A stretch of 64,000 nucleotides of DNA, taken from assembly GCF_003076275.1 (NCBI RefSeq), contig NZ_CP029064.1:2490501-2554500 (forward strand). Direction: 5' to 3'. Made by a program: the position numbers and the translations under genes. The DNA is from Microbulbifer sp. A4B17 (GTDB lineage: Bacteria > Pseudomonadota > Gammaproteobacteria > Pseudomonadales > Cellvibrionaceae). This document shows positions 1-9,443 of the stretch, in pieces (position 1 is the stretch's first letter; each line of letters starts with the position of its first letter). The notes beneath the pieces are model-generated. The model ran no database searches. It saw only the letters and a list, made by a program, of their open reading frames with translations, and was not told the origin of the DNA.

Positions 1-3000
1 AACGCAGACTATATGCAAAAAATGGGGGCTACGGATATCCCCCGGAACTCGCCATCGCTTATTTACTTGATGGGTGCTGGGTGTATGTTCTTCCAGTTTT
101 TTGCCTGGGCCTGGGTATTCTCACAACCGATTCTGCGCGATCGCAAAGCCAGTTTGCACGAAGTTATTTATACAACCCCGAATTCCCTGAGCGTAATGCT
201 TTGGGGACGGTTTATCGGTGCAGCGGTGATTGGAGCCATATTAAGTGCATCGGCACTGGTGGGCTTTTTATTCTCGCCGGTATTGGTTTGGATGGGCTTA
301 TTGCCTGAAGCGGCGATTGGCCCAGCCCCCTGGAAAGCCCTCGGCTTTGCATGGATCTGGCTACAGATTCCTGCCAGTGTCGGTATCGGTGCTCTGTATT
401 TTATTATGACGCTGCGCACTCGAAGCCTGGCGGGTCCTTTTGGGCTCGCTGCGGCTTTGATGATGTTGTGGATGTTTGCTGTAATCGTGCTTCAGGGTGC
501 AAGTATTAATCCGCAGCTGGCTGCGGTCATGGACCCTTCGCTGTTTACTTTTGTTTATACAGAAGTCACCTCCTGGACACCTTTGCAAAAATCCTCTTCT
601 TTATTGCCCTTTACCCTGGGCTCGGTATTAAACCGGATTTTTTGGTGTCTCCTACCACTGCTCGCTTTAGCTGTCTACTTGAAATACCTGCGAAGGGAGT
701 CCTTGGTTCTCGAAGGGGCTGCCAAACCTTCTCGCGCTAAAGACAGCAAAAACAAATCCGCCAGTAAAGTAGTAGATCTCTCTCCATCCAAGCCGGATAG
801 CGCATCATTTGGCCGCAGCCTGCGTCAATTAATACTGGAAGCCCGTTGGAGACTACTCCATGTATGGACTAGTCGGGCCTGGTGGGTTGGTGTGGCGATA
901 CTGGTTGTAATGGGAGTCGTCAGTTCTTTTACCCAGATTATCTGGCATGCGGAAGGGCCCATGGCACCGCGTTTGGAGATGCTGTTGCCGCTCCTCAAGG
1001 ATGTTATTTTCCTTGTGATTGCATTTGTGATCGCGGCGCTGACTGGCTTGGTATGCCGCAGGGATCAGGTGCCAGGGTTTGAGGATATGCTGGCTGCTAC
1101 TCCAGCGCCGGATTATATGCGCCTGTTTGGTGTCGCTCTTACCGTATTTGCTATGACGGTGCTGTTGGCACTGCTACCGGGGTTATCGGGCATCTTTGCC
1201 GTGCTTCTTTCTGCTCCGGCCTCTGTCGATATTGGCCAGGCATTTACTTACCAGTTGTTGATAGTGACAGCACCGTTATTGGAATTGTCGATGATGGTGC
1301 TCCTGGTGCATGCGCTATTCCGTCATGCGGGCTTTGCCTACTCCATGTCAATGTTCGTGACCTTTATTTTGGTACTGAATCATGAATTGGAGCTGGTGCA
1401 TTATCCTCCTTATGAAGTAGGTATCACTGCACATATTCAACTGTCGGCCCTCAGTGGTTGGGAACCTTGGATCGGTTATTTGTTAGCCCTGGATGGATTC
1501 AAAGTTGCACTCGCCGTATTGATGGTCGGCCTGGCTGCTCTATGGGTTCCAAGGGGATTGGATAGCCGCATGTCTCGGGGTTTTGCCCTGATTCGCTCTC
1601 GCCTTATAGCTCCTCAGGGTGCCTTGGTGGCTTGTTCCGCTCTATTTCTCCTTGGTCTGGGTTCTGTACTGGAAGACAAGTTGGTAGTGCAGGGAGGTTA
1701 TCAATCACCGGATCAACTGAAGCGGGAAGATGCAGCCTGGGAAGCATACTGGTTGCCGAAAGCCAGTGAGTTTCAAGTATCTGGCGGTAATCTGAATATC
1801 AGCATCAACCCGGATAATCAGACAGTGGAAGCTGAGTGGCAATTGCACCAGGTCCAGGTTGATGGACAGGGCCTGCATTTTGAACTGCCTCAGGGATTTG
1901 TCCTGGTGAGCGCTTTGGTGAATGGGCGTGAAGTAACGCATGAACAGCGTTACGACCATATGTCCCTGCCAATCTCAGGCTGCCCTGAGCCAGGTTGTAA
2001 TATCAAACTATCGTGGCAACTGACTGCTCCCGGCTGGTCTGCTGAGGGAGAGCCCTCGGGGCTGACACCCAGCGGAGTCTGGTTACAAGCCAGTGATATT
2101 GTTCCGCGTCTGGGCATTGATCCCGAGCGTATTTTGCGGGTGCCAGCAGAGCGCGAAGCTCTGGGTTTAAGCCGTGAGTTTACGCTGCCAACCGCACAGC
2201 TGGCTGCAACCCTTGAGGGCGCGGCCCCTTCAGGGGACTGGCGTTGGCAAGTTCGTATTAGAAGCGCTGACAAGCCTGTGTTCAGCGAGCAGGGGAGTAC
2301 TAATGGTCCCTTGGATTTCGCCATTCAATGGGCACCTGATAAGGAACTTGCAGTATTCGATGGTTTTGAAATTCCCCATGATTCCAACCGCTCTACTATG
2401 GTTTCCGCCATTGCAAAAGATGTGGGCCAGATGCAGGCCTGCGTTAATGATCGGCTGGGTACTGATATCGAAATTAAACGGATCGCCCAGTGGCCAAGAG
2501 GGCTCGGCGAGACTCGCGCCAGCGGTACTTTGTTGCAATTGTCCGAAGGGCCTCACTGGGATATCGCTGATGAGGGAACAGGGCGCTGGCTGAGGCGGGT
2601 TGATATTGCCCGAGCCTTGGCCAGGCAGCATCTAGTTACCAAGTCGGATTTACGACGTATTGCCGGTTCTGCATGGTTAAGCGATGGGGTTTCGGGAGCG
2701 ATTGGCCTGCTGTGTGTTGCAGAAATGGACGGTATCGAAGTGCTCGATGATGTACTGGTCCGCTACTCCGACAAGACGACTAGAGACTTGGCTGGCAGCG
2801 AGGTTCCTGTTGAAAGCTTAAGTACAGCGCCGATTTCTGGTTGGGCTCGCTATTACGCGCCGGTAGCCGCACTGGATTGGACACTTCACCAAACCCCGGA
2901 ATCCCTGTCTGCATTACTCGATGATATTCAGCAGCAGAAAAGTATCGAGAGTGTGCTGAACGCCTATGTGGGCGTGACCCGTACACAAAATATGCTCGGG

Positions 3001-3297
3001 GCTCCTCTTTCATCAGCTTTAACAGTCGAGTATTTGGAAACAGGCCAGATACGCCTGGATGGGCAGCGTTGGCGCTGGGAGAAAGGCGGGTGGCAGCCGG
3101 TTACCGAAACTGCCAATTACCGTTTGTTAGCCGATATCAACGAGTTGGATGCAAAGGTCATCAATGGAAATGCACTGATCGATCGCTTGCCCTCCGAAAA
3201 AGTATTGGCGCTGGATATCTGGCCATCCTATCAGCGGGACCCTGCTCAGAATTTACTGGCTGAGAGTTCTGAAGTTTTGAATAAAGATTATAGGTAG
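1..3297 (+). CDS. ABC-2 type permease fused to a degenerate M1-peptidase-like domain (5' end outside window)
   Basis: The frame is open from base 1, so the gene probably starts upstream; the first ATG inside is at 13. Two groups of hydrophobic segments (about residues 20-225 and 285-560 from that ATG) are separated by a Lys/Ser-rich cytoplasmic linker, as in two fused ABC-2 permease halves. About 500 residues of non-membrane sequence follow, matching the periplasmic M1 aminopeptidase-like region of ABC permease/M1 fusion proteins. Where these normally carry HExxH and a downstream Glu, this protein has ARALARQH (from about residue 866) and then WLSDGVSG, so the zinc ligands and catalytic Glu appear lost. 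The TonB receptor starts 15 bp after the stop, so the two are probably cotranscribed; an ATP-binding partner would be expected upstream. The permease assignment is fairly secure, the substrate is unknown. Confidence 0.8.
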   Translation, partial: NADYMQKMGATDIPRNSPSLIYLMGAGCMFFQFFAWAWVFSQPILRDRKASLHEVIYTTPNSLSVMLWGRFIGAAVIGAILSASALVGFLFSPVLVWMGLLPEAAIGPAPWKALGFAWIWLQIPASVGIGALYFIMTLRTRSLAGPFGLAAALMMLWMFAVIVLQGASINPQLAAVMDPSLFTFVYTEVTSWTPLQKSSSLLPFTLGSVLNRIFWCLLPLLALAVYLKYLRRESLVLEGAAKPSRAKDSKNKSASKVVDLSPSKPDSASFGRSLRQLILEARWRLLHVWTSRAWWVGVAILVVMGVVSSFTQIIWHAEGPMAPRLEMLLPLLKDVIFLVIAFVIAALTGLVCRRDQVPGFEDMLAATPAPDYMRLFGVALTVFAMTVLLALLPGLSGIFAVLLSAPASVDIGQAFTYQLLIVTAPLLELSMMVLLVHALFRHAGFAYSMSMFVTFILVLNHELELVHYPPYEVGITAHIQLSALSGWEPWIGYLLALDGFKVALAVLMVGLAALWVPRGLDSRMSRGFALIRSRLIAPQGALVACSALFLLGLGSVLEDKLVVQGGYQSPDQLKREDAAWEAYWLPKASEFQVSGGNLNISINPDNQTVEAEWQLHQVQVDGQGLHFELPQGFVLVSALVNGREVTHEQRYDHMSLPISGCPEPGCNIKLSWQLTAPGWSAEGEPSGLTPSGVWLQASDIVPRLGIDPERILRVPAEREALGLSREFTLPTAQLAATLEGAAPSGDWRWQVRIRSADKPVFSEQGSTNGPLDFAIQWAPDKELAVFDGFEIPHDSNRSTMVSAIAKDVGQMQACVNDRLGTDIEIKRIAQWPRGLGETRASGTLLQLSEGPHWDIADEGTGRWLRRVDIARALARQHLVTKSDLRRIAGSAWLSDGVSGAIGLLCVAEMDGIEVLDDVLVRYSDKTTRDLAGSEVPVESLSTAPISGWARYYAPVAALDWTLHQTPESLSALLDDIQQQKSIESVLNAYVGVTRTQNMLGAPLSSALTVEYLETGQIRLDGQRWRWEKGGWQPVTETANYRLLADINELDAKVINGNALIDRLPSEKVLALDIWPSYQRDPAQNLLAESSEVLNKDYR

Positions 3298-3312
3298 AAA
3301 GGAAATTAATTA

Positions 3313-5457
3313 ATGCTCAGCTTAATCCGAGATAAAAAAGAACTCAGCAAACAGATTTCATTGCTGTCCGCAACTTTAATGTACGCTTCTGGAGCCTATT
3401 CAGCTGCGGAAAACACAGATAAAGAGACTGCTTCTGAGAGCTCGATGGAAGTTGTCGAAGTCACTGCACGGCATACGAAAGAGAAAGCCAAAGATATACC
3501 CTTCAGTTTAAGTGTTATTGGTGAAGAGGAGTTAAAAAACCGACTGCATCTTAACGTTGAGGATGCTTTGCGCAGTGCACCTGGAGTGGATGTCTACTCT
3601 TCCAGTGGTGCGGTGGATGCGAATATCCGCATCCGTGGTGTTGGCTCCCTCAACCAGGTCAACAAAGATGATGGCTCTGTGGTGGTTAACCTTGACGGTG
3701 TTTCTATGCCGGCAGGGAATGTATCCCTCGGGACCCTGGATATTGAACGCCTGGAAATTTTAAAAGGCCCGCAAGGGACTTTGTTTGGGCGTAACAGTGA
3801 AGCTGGAGCCATCAATATTACCACCCAGAAACCGACTGAAGAGTTTGAAGCTTATGGGCGCATTGAGCTGGGTGAAGACAACCAGAGCCTCTATGAAACT
3901 GTAATCAGTGGCCCGTTTTCTGAATCACTCCGAGGTCGCTTGGCAGTGCGTCATACCAGTGAGGATCATTGGGTTGAAAATACCACTAACGGTGAGCCAA
4001 TGACCGAGCCTGAAGATCTGGCTTTCCGGGGGAGCTTGCTATGGGATTTGGGCCCGGAGACCTCTGCTTTATTTATCGCAGAGAGGCAGCACCAGGAAGG
4101 CTTCCTGAACTTGCAGTTGTTGCAACCTTTTGGCGATGATCCGAGCAGTGAACATACCTTGGGGGCATTTGACGATAACGAGAAAACAGTTGAGCGTTTT
4201 TCCACAGAAATCAACCATCAACTGGGTAATAGTCAATTGACCTCAATCACCGCATTGGTCGACACAGGTTTTAGTTACCTAACCGGATTTGATCAGGAGA
4301 CAGCCGCAGCTGTTTTTAATTTCCCTGTGGAGTATCTTCGTGGTGACAGTCAGGATGAACAAACTATCAGCCAGGATCTGCGCCTGTCTTCACTGCCTGA
4401 TGCATCTACTTTCTGGGTAGTTGGGCTTAACTTGCAGGATAGTGAAAGAAGTTTCGATTCGATTGATTTGGTGTCCTACGCCAACCAATACCGGGATTAT
4501 GAAACTGATAGCCAGGCTATTTATGGTGAGACTACGGTTCCTTTAACTGAAGCCATAAAATTTACAGCTGGACTGCGCTATACCCAAGAGAGTAAGGACT
4601 ACGCCGGTGAGTACGCCAGCTATGGCACGGATGGGAATTTTTATGTCACCCAAGATCAAAGAACTTTGAATGATAACTATACAACTGGGCGATTGGCTCT
4701 CAGCTACTCCCTGACGGAGTACACTAACCTATACACAATGGCCGCACGAGGCCATAAATCCGGTGGCTTCAATGACTTTGCGTTACAGTCCGCTGATAGC
4801 GTGGCGTACAAACCGGCAACCGTTGATAGTATCGAAGTTGGTTTCAAGAGAGAATCAGACAACTTGAATATCAGCGGTGCGATCTTCTTTAACTCTGTGG
4901 AAGATGATCATTTGCTCGGCTTTGATTTCGCTTCCTATTCATCGGCTGCGGTGAATGCGGATACGGAAACCTTTGGAGCGGAGTTTGAAGCCGATTGGTT
5001 TATTACTGAGAGATTCAGTATTGCCGGAGGCTTGAGCTTCCTCGATACGGAAATTACCAAAGATGTGTACGGTGTTTCCGGTGGTGATGTTATGGCAGGT
5101 AATGAGGTACCTGATGTACCCAGCTGGAGTGCAAGTTTGGCATTGAACTACTATCAGCCGTTACCAGACTTTATGGGTTTAAGTGCACCAGCTCTCAATA
5201 CCAATTTGACTGTTCGCCACGTGGATGAGCGCCCGGCAGATGCGCAAAATCACTTCGAGCTGGATGCTTATAGTAAAGTGGACCTGCGCCTAGCACTGCA
5301 AACTGATTCAATGGAACTCTACTTGTTTGCCGATAATCTGCTGGATGAGCAGTATCAGCTATATGGCTACACTAATGCGATATTTGCCCCTGATGCCAGA
5401 ATAGGCGCACCGGCAAAAGGGCGTCGCGCGGGAATTGGAGCACTTTATCGTCTGTAA
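3313..5457 (+). CDS. TonB-dependent outer-membrane receptor
   Basis: 714 residues, starting at an ATG behind an AAGGA ribosome site. The N-terminus is hydrophobic with an Ala-rich cleavage region near residue 30, then a TonB-box-like VEVTA stretch. The plug domain follows (about residues 55-175: DIPFSLSVI, APGVDV, IRIRGVGS, GPQGTLFGRN), then a long 22-strand-type barrel ending in LYRL, with Leu rather than Phe at the C-terminus. Such receptors take up chelated metals, glycans or peptides using TonB energy. It lies 15 bp behind the permease/M1 fusion, so both may handle one substrate across the two membranes. The substrate cannot be read from sequence. Confidence 0.93.
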   Translation: MLSLIRDKKELSKQISLLSATLMYASGAYSAAENTDKETASESSMEVVEVTARHTKEKAKDIPFSLSVIGEEELKNRLHLNVEDALRSAPGVDVYSSSGAVDANIRIRGVGSLNQVNKDDGSVVVNLDGVSMPAGNVSLGTLDIERLEILKGPQGTLFGRNSEAGAINITTQKPTEEFEAYGRIELGEDNQSLYETVISGPFSESLRGRLAVRHTSEDHWVENTTNGEPMTEPEDLAFRGSLLWDLGPETSALFIAERQHQEGFLNLQLLQPFGDDPSSEHTLGAFDDNEKTVERFSTEINHQLGNSQLTSITALVDTGFSYLTGFDQETAAAVFNFPVEYLRGDSQDEQTISQDLRLSSLPDASTFWVVGLNLQDSERSFDSIDLVSYANQYRDYETDSQAIYGETTVPLTEAIKFTAGLRYTQESKDYAGEYASYGTDGNFYVTQDQRTLNDNYTTGRLALSYSLTEYTNLYTMAARGHKSGGFNDFALQSADSVAYKPATVDSIEVGFKRESDNLNISGAIFFNSVEDDHLLGFDFASYSSAAVNADTETFGAEFEADWFITERFSIAGGLSFLDTEITKDVYGVSGGDVMAGNEVPDVPSWSASLALNYYQPLPDFMGLSAPALNTNLTVRHVDERPADAQNHFELDAYSKVDLRLALQTDSMELYLFADNLLDEQYQLYGYTNAIFAPDARIGAPAKGRRAGIGALYRL

Positions 5458-5503
5458 TGAGGTTATGACAGCTTAGTTAATAGCTGTTTTGTATAGTTCG
5501 ATG

Positions 5504-5550
5504 GTTAGTGGATCAATCTCTTTACAAGATTGAACCACTAATTTGTTTAA
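5504..5550. terminator. Bidirectional terminator between convergent genes
   Basis: Arms at 5504-5519 and 5527-5542 pair at 14 of 16 positions around a 7-nt loop and are followed by a T-rich stretch. It lies between the stop of the TonB receptor (+) and the stop of the glyoxalase-like gene (-), so it can serve both. Confidence 0.75.
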
Positions 5551-6230
5551 TTTGCAGGGTTGATTTTACTTCCATGCAATAGAGTAGGGTCCAAATTTTC
5601 TTTCAGCCCGCTAACTTCTATGCCTGTAACTTTGGTTGTGGGACCAGGCTTGATATTAAATATGGAATCTTGATTGGTTAAACGTTGCACAGATTTCCAG
5701 TCCTGCTCACTGACTTCCATATGCACTTTACTCAGACCAGAAGCACCATTTTTATGATTTGTTTTTTGGGGGTATTGAGGTGGGTTGTACGGGCTCACTA
5801 AGAATGGCAGTCTCTCAGAACGAGGATAGACAAAGCGGAAACTGGTTTTTTCTCCGTTTGGCTTGGTGCGTTGCCAGGGAATTACTCGCCCGGTTTGAAC
5901 CCCCTCACGCTTCATTACTGAAAGATCATTATCAAAATCGTCACTGACTAAGGCAACATCACAAAAGCCTTCTCCTTCTTGTGACCAACGTATCATCCTA
6001 CGTCCCGCGCCTCGGCCGGCAAAGATATCAATTAGCCATTTGAAATAGTGGGCATTGGATGGAGATGTCAATAATTCAATAATAGCCCCTTCACTAAACC
6101 AAATATGGGCGTGCTGGGCGTTCTTTTCTTTTGTGGCGTAATCCACGGAAAAACCGAGCTGACGGAAATCTTGTACAGCTTGATGAATATCCTTCACCCA
6201 GAGTAAAACGTGGCTACAGCGTGTTCTCAT
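5547..6230 (-). CDS. Glyoxalase-like (VOC) domain protein
   Basis: 227 residues. The opening RCSHVLLWVKDIHQAVQDF is the first beta-alpha unit of a vicinal-oxygen-chelate domain, and HAHIWF...IIELL and FRFVYP fit later strands; the overall form resembles the Glyoxalase_3 / glyoxalase-like family. The His in SHVLLWV and the Glu in IIELL are possible metal ligands. An AAGGC ribosome site precedes the ATG. It is monocistronic by position, ending at the shared terminator. The substrate is unknown; members range from metabolite isomerases to resistance proteins. Confidence 0.75.
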   Translation of the reverse strand: MRTRCSHVLLWVKDIHQAVQDFRQLGFSVDYATKEKNAQHAHIWFSEGAIIELLTSPSNAHYFKWLIDIFAGRGAGRRMIRWSQEGEGFCDVALVSDDFDNDLSVMKREGVQTGRVIPWQRTKPNGEKTSFRFVYPRSERLPFLVSPYNPPQYPQKTNHKNGASGLSKVHMEVSEQDWKSVQRLTNQDSIFNIKPGPTTKVTGIEVSGLKENLDPTLLHGSKINPAN

Positions 6231-6522
6231 AAGAGTGCCTTTTGTCTAAAAATAGTGTTGTTTGTTTGGTTTTTATTTTTGAGGCGGCAGTTGTTAGTTA
6301 ATCATTTTTTGTAGTTGATTTAACCATACCAGAAATTACGATAAGGGTAATTTAACTTTTGCCGCAATTTTAATAGTTATGAAAGTAATAAAATCTACTT
6401 GGTGATTCTTTCAGGGACTGTATAGGCCGCTAAACAGTGTAGGGGTCAACGGTTTGAACTGCGAATCGGGTATCTATTTCTAAAAAATACAATAGCTTGA
6501 TGCGACTTGAATCGAACAGAAA
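6231..6522. other. Intergenic region
   Basis: AT-rich spacer. It should hold the promoter of the glyoxalase-like gene at its low-coordinate side and the 3' end region of the cysteine-rich gene at the other. No gene, repeat or clear hairpin was recognised. Confidence 0.5.
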
Positions 6523-7134
6523 TCACTCTGAAACCTCAGGCTTCATCCCCACACAATATTTGGCAGGAACTTCATCTAAGCTAAATGCCTTCATAAGCTG
6601 TCTGCTTGCTCCCACATAAGACCCTGCCGTTGCACCTGACCAGTAGCCCGTATCACAACTGAGGGAAACACAGTCCCCCCCAAAAGTTACAAAAGGCTTA
6701 TCACGTACAATCTTGCATGTGCATATGGCTTTGAGTGGATTCATCGGGTCGACGATGCAGGGTTGATCCAGGCAATCCGTCCACGGTTTACCCTCGGGGC
6801 AGGAAAGCACTGGCTTTGTAGGAGCCTGTGCGAAAGAAAATGTCGATAAGGCTTTTTTAACGCCGTTTGAGTCAGTCACAGGAGTCCGGGTTTTACATTC
6901 GGATAACCCGAAGTTCAATCCTTTATTAACGTCACACCTGCAAATTGCATTTGAATCTGGATTGCTGGGGTCTGGGATGCAAGGGGCTGATGTGCATAAG
7001 ACATATTCATTACTGCAAATAATGCCCTTGCCTCTTTTGATAGAGCTATGATCGCTTTCTTCACCTGCCGTCTCAAGTCCCATAAAGGCAAGAGCAATCA
7101 TAATTATTGTGAATAGAAATGACTGTTTCTTCAT
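6523..7134 (-). CDS. Cysteine-rich exported protein with two internal repeats, function unknown
   Basis: 203 residues. A Lys-start hydrophobic signal peptide (KKQSFLFTIIMIALAFMGL) is followed by two copies of a cysteine unit. The first, about residues 39-80, reads C-x6-C-x3-PCIPDPSNP-x6-CRC ... C. The second, about residues 111-155, reads C-x7-C-x3-PCIVDPMNP-x4-CTC ... C. A further Cys-containing tail (LSCDTGYWSGA ... YCVG) ends the protein. The even spacing suggests disulfides, so a periplasmic or secreted location is inferred. I do not recognise the family. The region between it and hipA is long, so it is probably transcribed alone. Confidence 0.7.
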   Translation of the reverse strand: MKKQSFLFTIIMIALAFMGLETAGEESDHSSIKRGKGIICSNEYVLCTSAPCIPDPSNPDSNAICRCDVNKGLNFGLSECKTRTPVTDSNGVKKALSTFSFAQAPTKPVLSCPEGKPWTDCLDQPCIVDPMNPLKAICTCKIVRDKPFVTFGGDCVSLSCDTGYWSGATAGSYVGASRQLMKAFSLDEVPAKYCVGMKPEVSE

Positions 7135-7699
7135 GAGCGGCTCTGTTATGAGTTAAAGATCAAATAGAATAAAAGCTGATATTTTCCAATTGAAGCTCAT
7201 TGAAGTGTCCGTTTTTGATAGGTTGGATCAGATTTCATCCCGCTTGATACTTTATAGACTATCAACCAGCCAACAGCCCTACCCATAGAGCTGGAATGTA
7301 TTCGCGATGGGGCGACAAGCGATTAGACTTACTTTGATGGCCACAGTGAATTTGTGGCCATTCTCATAGGCAGGGATATCAACCTATCTAAGGAAAGTAG
7401 CGTGTTTGTCCACACCGGGGCCATAGTCACTGCATATGGTAAATCTGCGCCTATGGGGATCTCATTTGCAGGCAGGCTGATTAGTGTAGGTAACCCCTGG
7501 AATAAAAATATTTTTGGAGAATCGTTTTTATAATTAATAACGAGATATTGAGTGTTAACTTAAAACGGGCCGATATGGACCAGTTTACTGTGTTAACTAC
7601 TTGTGAAGGGTTTGAGCAAACAGAGATATATTGAGCGTTGTCCTAGCAAAATTAGAGGCCGAATTCTGACTCGACCCCTTAATTACATACTGTTGAGGC
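7135..7699. other. Intergenic region with a hairpin and an orphan reading frame
   Basis: A perfect 9-bp hairpin lies at 7337-7361 (ATGGCCACA and its complement, 7-nt loop), without a clear T-run. A start-less plus-strand frame of 68 codons runs over 7327-7533 and overlaps that hairpin; its translation (FVAILIGRD, VHTGAIVTAYG, FAGRLISVGNPW) looks protein-like but I cannot assign it. It may be a gene remnant. Confidence 0.35.
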
Positions 7700-8998
7700 T
7701 CAGTAGAGTCTGCGGTGATTTCGGCCAATTTCAATAATCCAGCTTTCAGAAACACCTGTAGTTTTTGCGATCTCCTCCCACCTTGCTACAGCATTTGCCA
7801 CTTGATCAATTATCTCCATTGGGTGCTTAATACTGATGGATTTCCCTACGGTTATTAAATCATCCAAAACGAAGTGATCACGTTTTCCGTTAATACTCAT
7901 CTGGTGTTGACTCGTCCAAGCGCCCCCGGGATTATGTGCATAAGTCACGTCAAAGGCTGGTGAAAGAGACCATTCGCCGGTTGGGTCCATTAGAAATGCA
8001 GTGTTCTTCGTATGGTCATCTTGGTTCCGGGCTAATACATTGAACACCATACGGCGATATTGCTGTACCGCTTCATTTTTAGGCAAATACAATTCACGCA
8101 TAATACTGAATAATTGCTCATAAGAGTGCGCACCTGCCATATTGAAATCCAAATGTGCAATACCACAAAGGGATTGCAAATGGAGCTTCTTGCCATTCAC
8201 CCGATCAAAACGCCGTGTCATAAAGTGCGCTCGACCACTTTCCTCCAACAGCTTGCACTCAGCCATATTGATACCCGCTTCGCGGGCCATAAGATAATAG
8301 GCATACTCAACTCGTCCGTAGCCATCAGTTGCTCCGAGTTCAAGGTCTCCAGCACCGTCAAATTTCAATAGCCAGTAGTCATAGCCATCAGGGGCGGGAA
8401 CCTGGCCGGAGCGAATATCCCCTTTCTCGTTTATTGCAATAACTGCTTTTGCCCGCGCGCCCCCAGCACTGGTACCTACACGCAATATATCCAGTAGAGA
8501 GCCCGACTTCTCAGTGTCACTGTCGCCAAGTTGGGTGCTGAGATTGGATTGACTGTGTGTAATGGCAGCGGCTAATTTGACCAGCTCTTCGACATTCAGG
8601 TCGACGGAATCTTTAAAAGTGCCGTCTACAGCCGGCTGGAACTCCAGCGCCCCCATGCCACGAATACCGGTGTAACAGAGTCGCTCAATAGGGTTGAAGC
8701 TTTCTGGTGTTCGCCCCTGGCGTGCGAGCCAGGCATCAATCACCGCATTGCCAAACTTGTCGGGCAGGCAATCGGCGAGGAGTCCCGGTAACCCTTTAAA
8801 TGTTTCCCGACCAAGGCCGCGGAATGTATATGGTTCTTGTGAAGTTTCAATGGGCATGGTTATCGGAGCAATATCCAGCCCCCGGCGCAAGAACTCTGGT
8901 GCATACTCGAATGAACCATAACCACTATCATCCCAATGAACAGCGCCTACCAATTCGTCCCATAAGTGAACTGTTGCAGCATTTGTCTGGTTTACCAT
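7700..8998 (-). CDS. hipA: HipA-type serine/threonine kinase toxin
   Basis: 432 residues, normal length for HipA. It has an N-terminal HipA subdomain, a glycine-rich loop VGTSAGGARAKAV (ATP binding, Lys anchor), the catalytic-loop NQDDHTKN and a DFG-like SPAFDVTY. HipA kinases phosphorylate a translation component (GltX in E. coli), giving dormancy or persistence; the target here is not known. The ATG overlaps the end of the antitoxin gene (ATGGTAA), so the two are translationally coupled, with an AAGGAG ribosome site inside the antitoxin gene. All key motifs are present, so the toxin looks functional. Confidence 0.93.
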   Translation of the reverse strand: MVNQTNAATVHLWDELVGAVHWDDSGYGSFEYAPEFLRRGLDIAPITMPIETSQEPYTFRGLGRETFKGLPGLLADCLPDKFGNAVIDAWLARQGRTPESFNPIERLCYTGIRGMGALEFQPAVDGTFKDSVDLNVEELVKLAAAITHSQSNLSTQLGDSDTEKSGSLLDILRVGTSAGGARAKAVIAINEKGDIRSGQVPAPDGYDYWLLKFDGAGDLELGATDGYGRVEYAYYLMAREAGINMAECKLLEESGRAHFMTRRFDRVNGKKLHLQSLCGIAHLDFNMAGAHSYEQLFSIMRELYLPKNEAVQQYRRMVFNVLARNQDDHTKNTAFLMDPTGEWSLSPAFDVTYAHNPGGAWTSQHQMSINGKRDHFVLDDLITVGKSISIKHPMEIIDQVANAVARWEEIAKTTGVSESWIIEIGRNHRRLY

Positions 8999-9348
8999 TC
9001 CGGCTTGCTCCTTTTCTTATTCTTGTCCAGGGGCAGAGCGTCGTGCTGACTCTGTGAGCTACGGCTGGCTCTTTGCCGCTGTTTGCCTTGAGTAGCAATT
9101 TGCATCGGGCTCACTAACGGCTCAGATAAAAAAGTATCCAGTGAGTCAAGTCTGCGAAGGACTCGTAGGGCGGCCACAAGACTATCAAGCCTGCCACGAC
9201 CCGCTTCTAAACCCTTAATGGTGGAAGTCGATAAGCCTGCTCGTTTAGCCATATCATCCTGCGTCAGATTCATCCGCAAACGGTACTCCCTGAGGCGGCT
9301 ACCCAGCGTCTCAAGTATCTGCTTATCCGATTGACCGTAAAATCCCAT
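8992..9348 (-). CDS. hipB: HipB-like XRE-family antitoxin / autorepressor
   Basis: 118 residues. A classic XRE helix-turn-helix covers about residues 10-70 (LGSRLREYRLRMNLTQDDMAKRAGLSTSTIKGLEAGRG). The C-terminal tail is basic and Ser/Gln-rich (KQRQRASRSSQSQ ... KKRSKPEW). It would bind its own operator and neutralise the HipA encoded immediately downstream. The first gene of the hipBA operon, it has a GGCGG ribosome site. A 16-bp perfect palindrome about 80 bp upstream is a likely operator. Confidence 0.88.
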   Translation of the reverse strand: MGFYGQSDKQILETLGSRLREYRLRMNLTQDDMAKRAGLSTSTIKGLEAGRGRLDSLVAALRVLRRLDSLDTFLSEPLVSPMQIATQGKQRQRASRSSQSQHDALPLDKNKKRSKPEW

Positions 9349-9427
9349 AATAGCCGCCTTATCATCCTTTAAGTATCGATTTTAGTATTAGAAGTTGCTT
9401 TTGCAGCTATTATATTTAAATAAATCA

Positions 9428-9443
9428 AACCTGTTAACAGGTT
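9428..9443. promoter_or_regulatory. Candidate HipB operator (16-bp perfect palindrome)
   Basis: AACCTGTTAACAGGTT is a perfect palindrome in the hipBA promoter region. A CATCCTTTAA decamer occurs on both sides of it (from 9363 and from 9450), giving a symmetric arrangement that could be additional half-sites. Binding by HipB is inferred from position. Confidence 0.5.
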
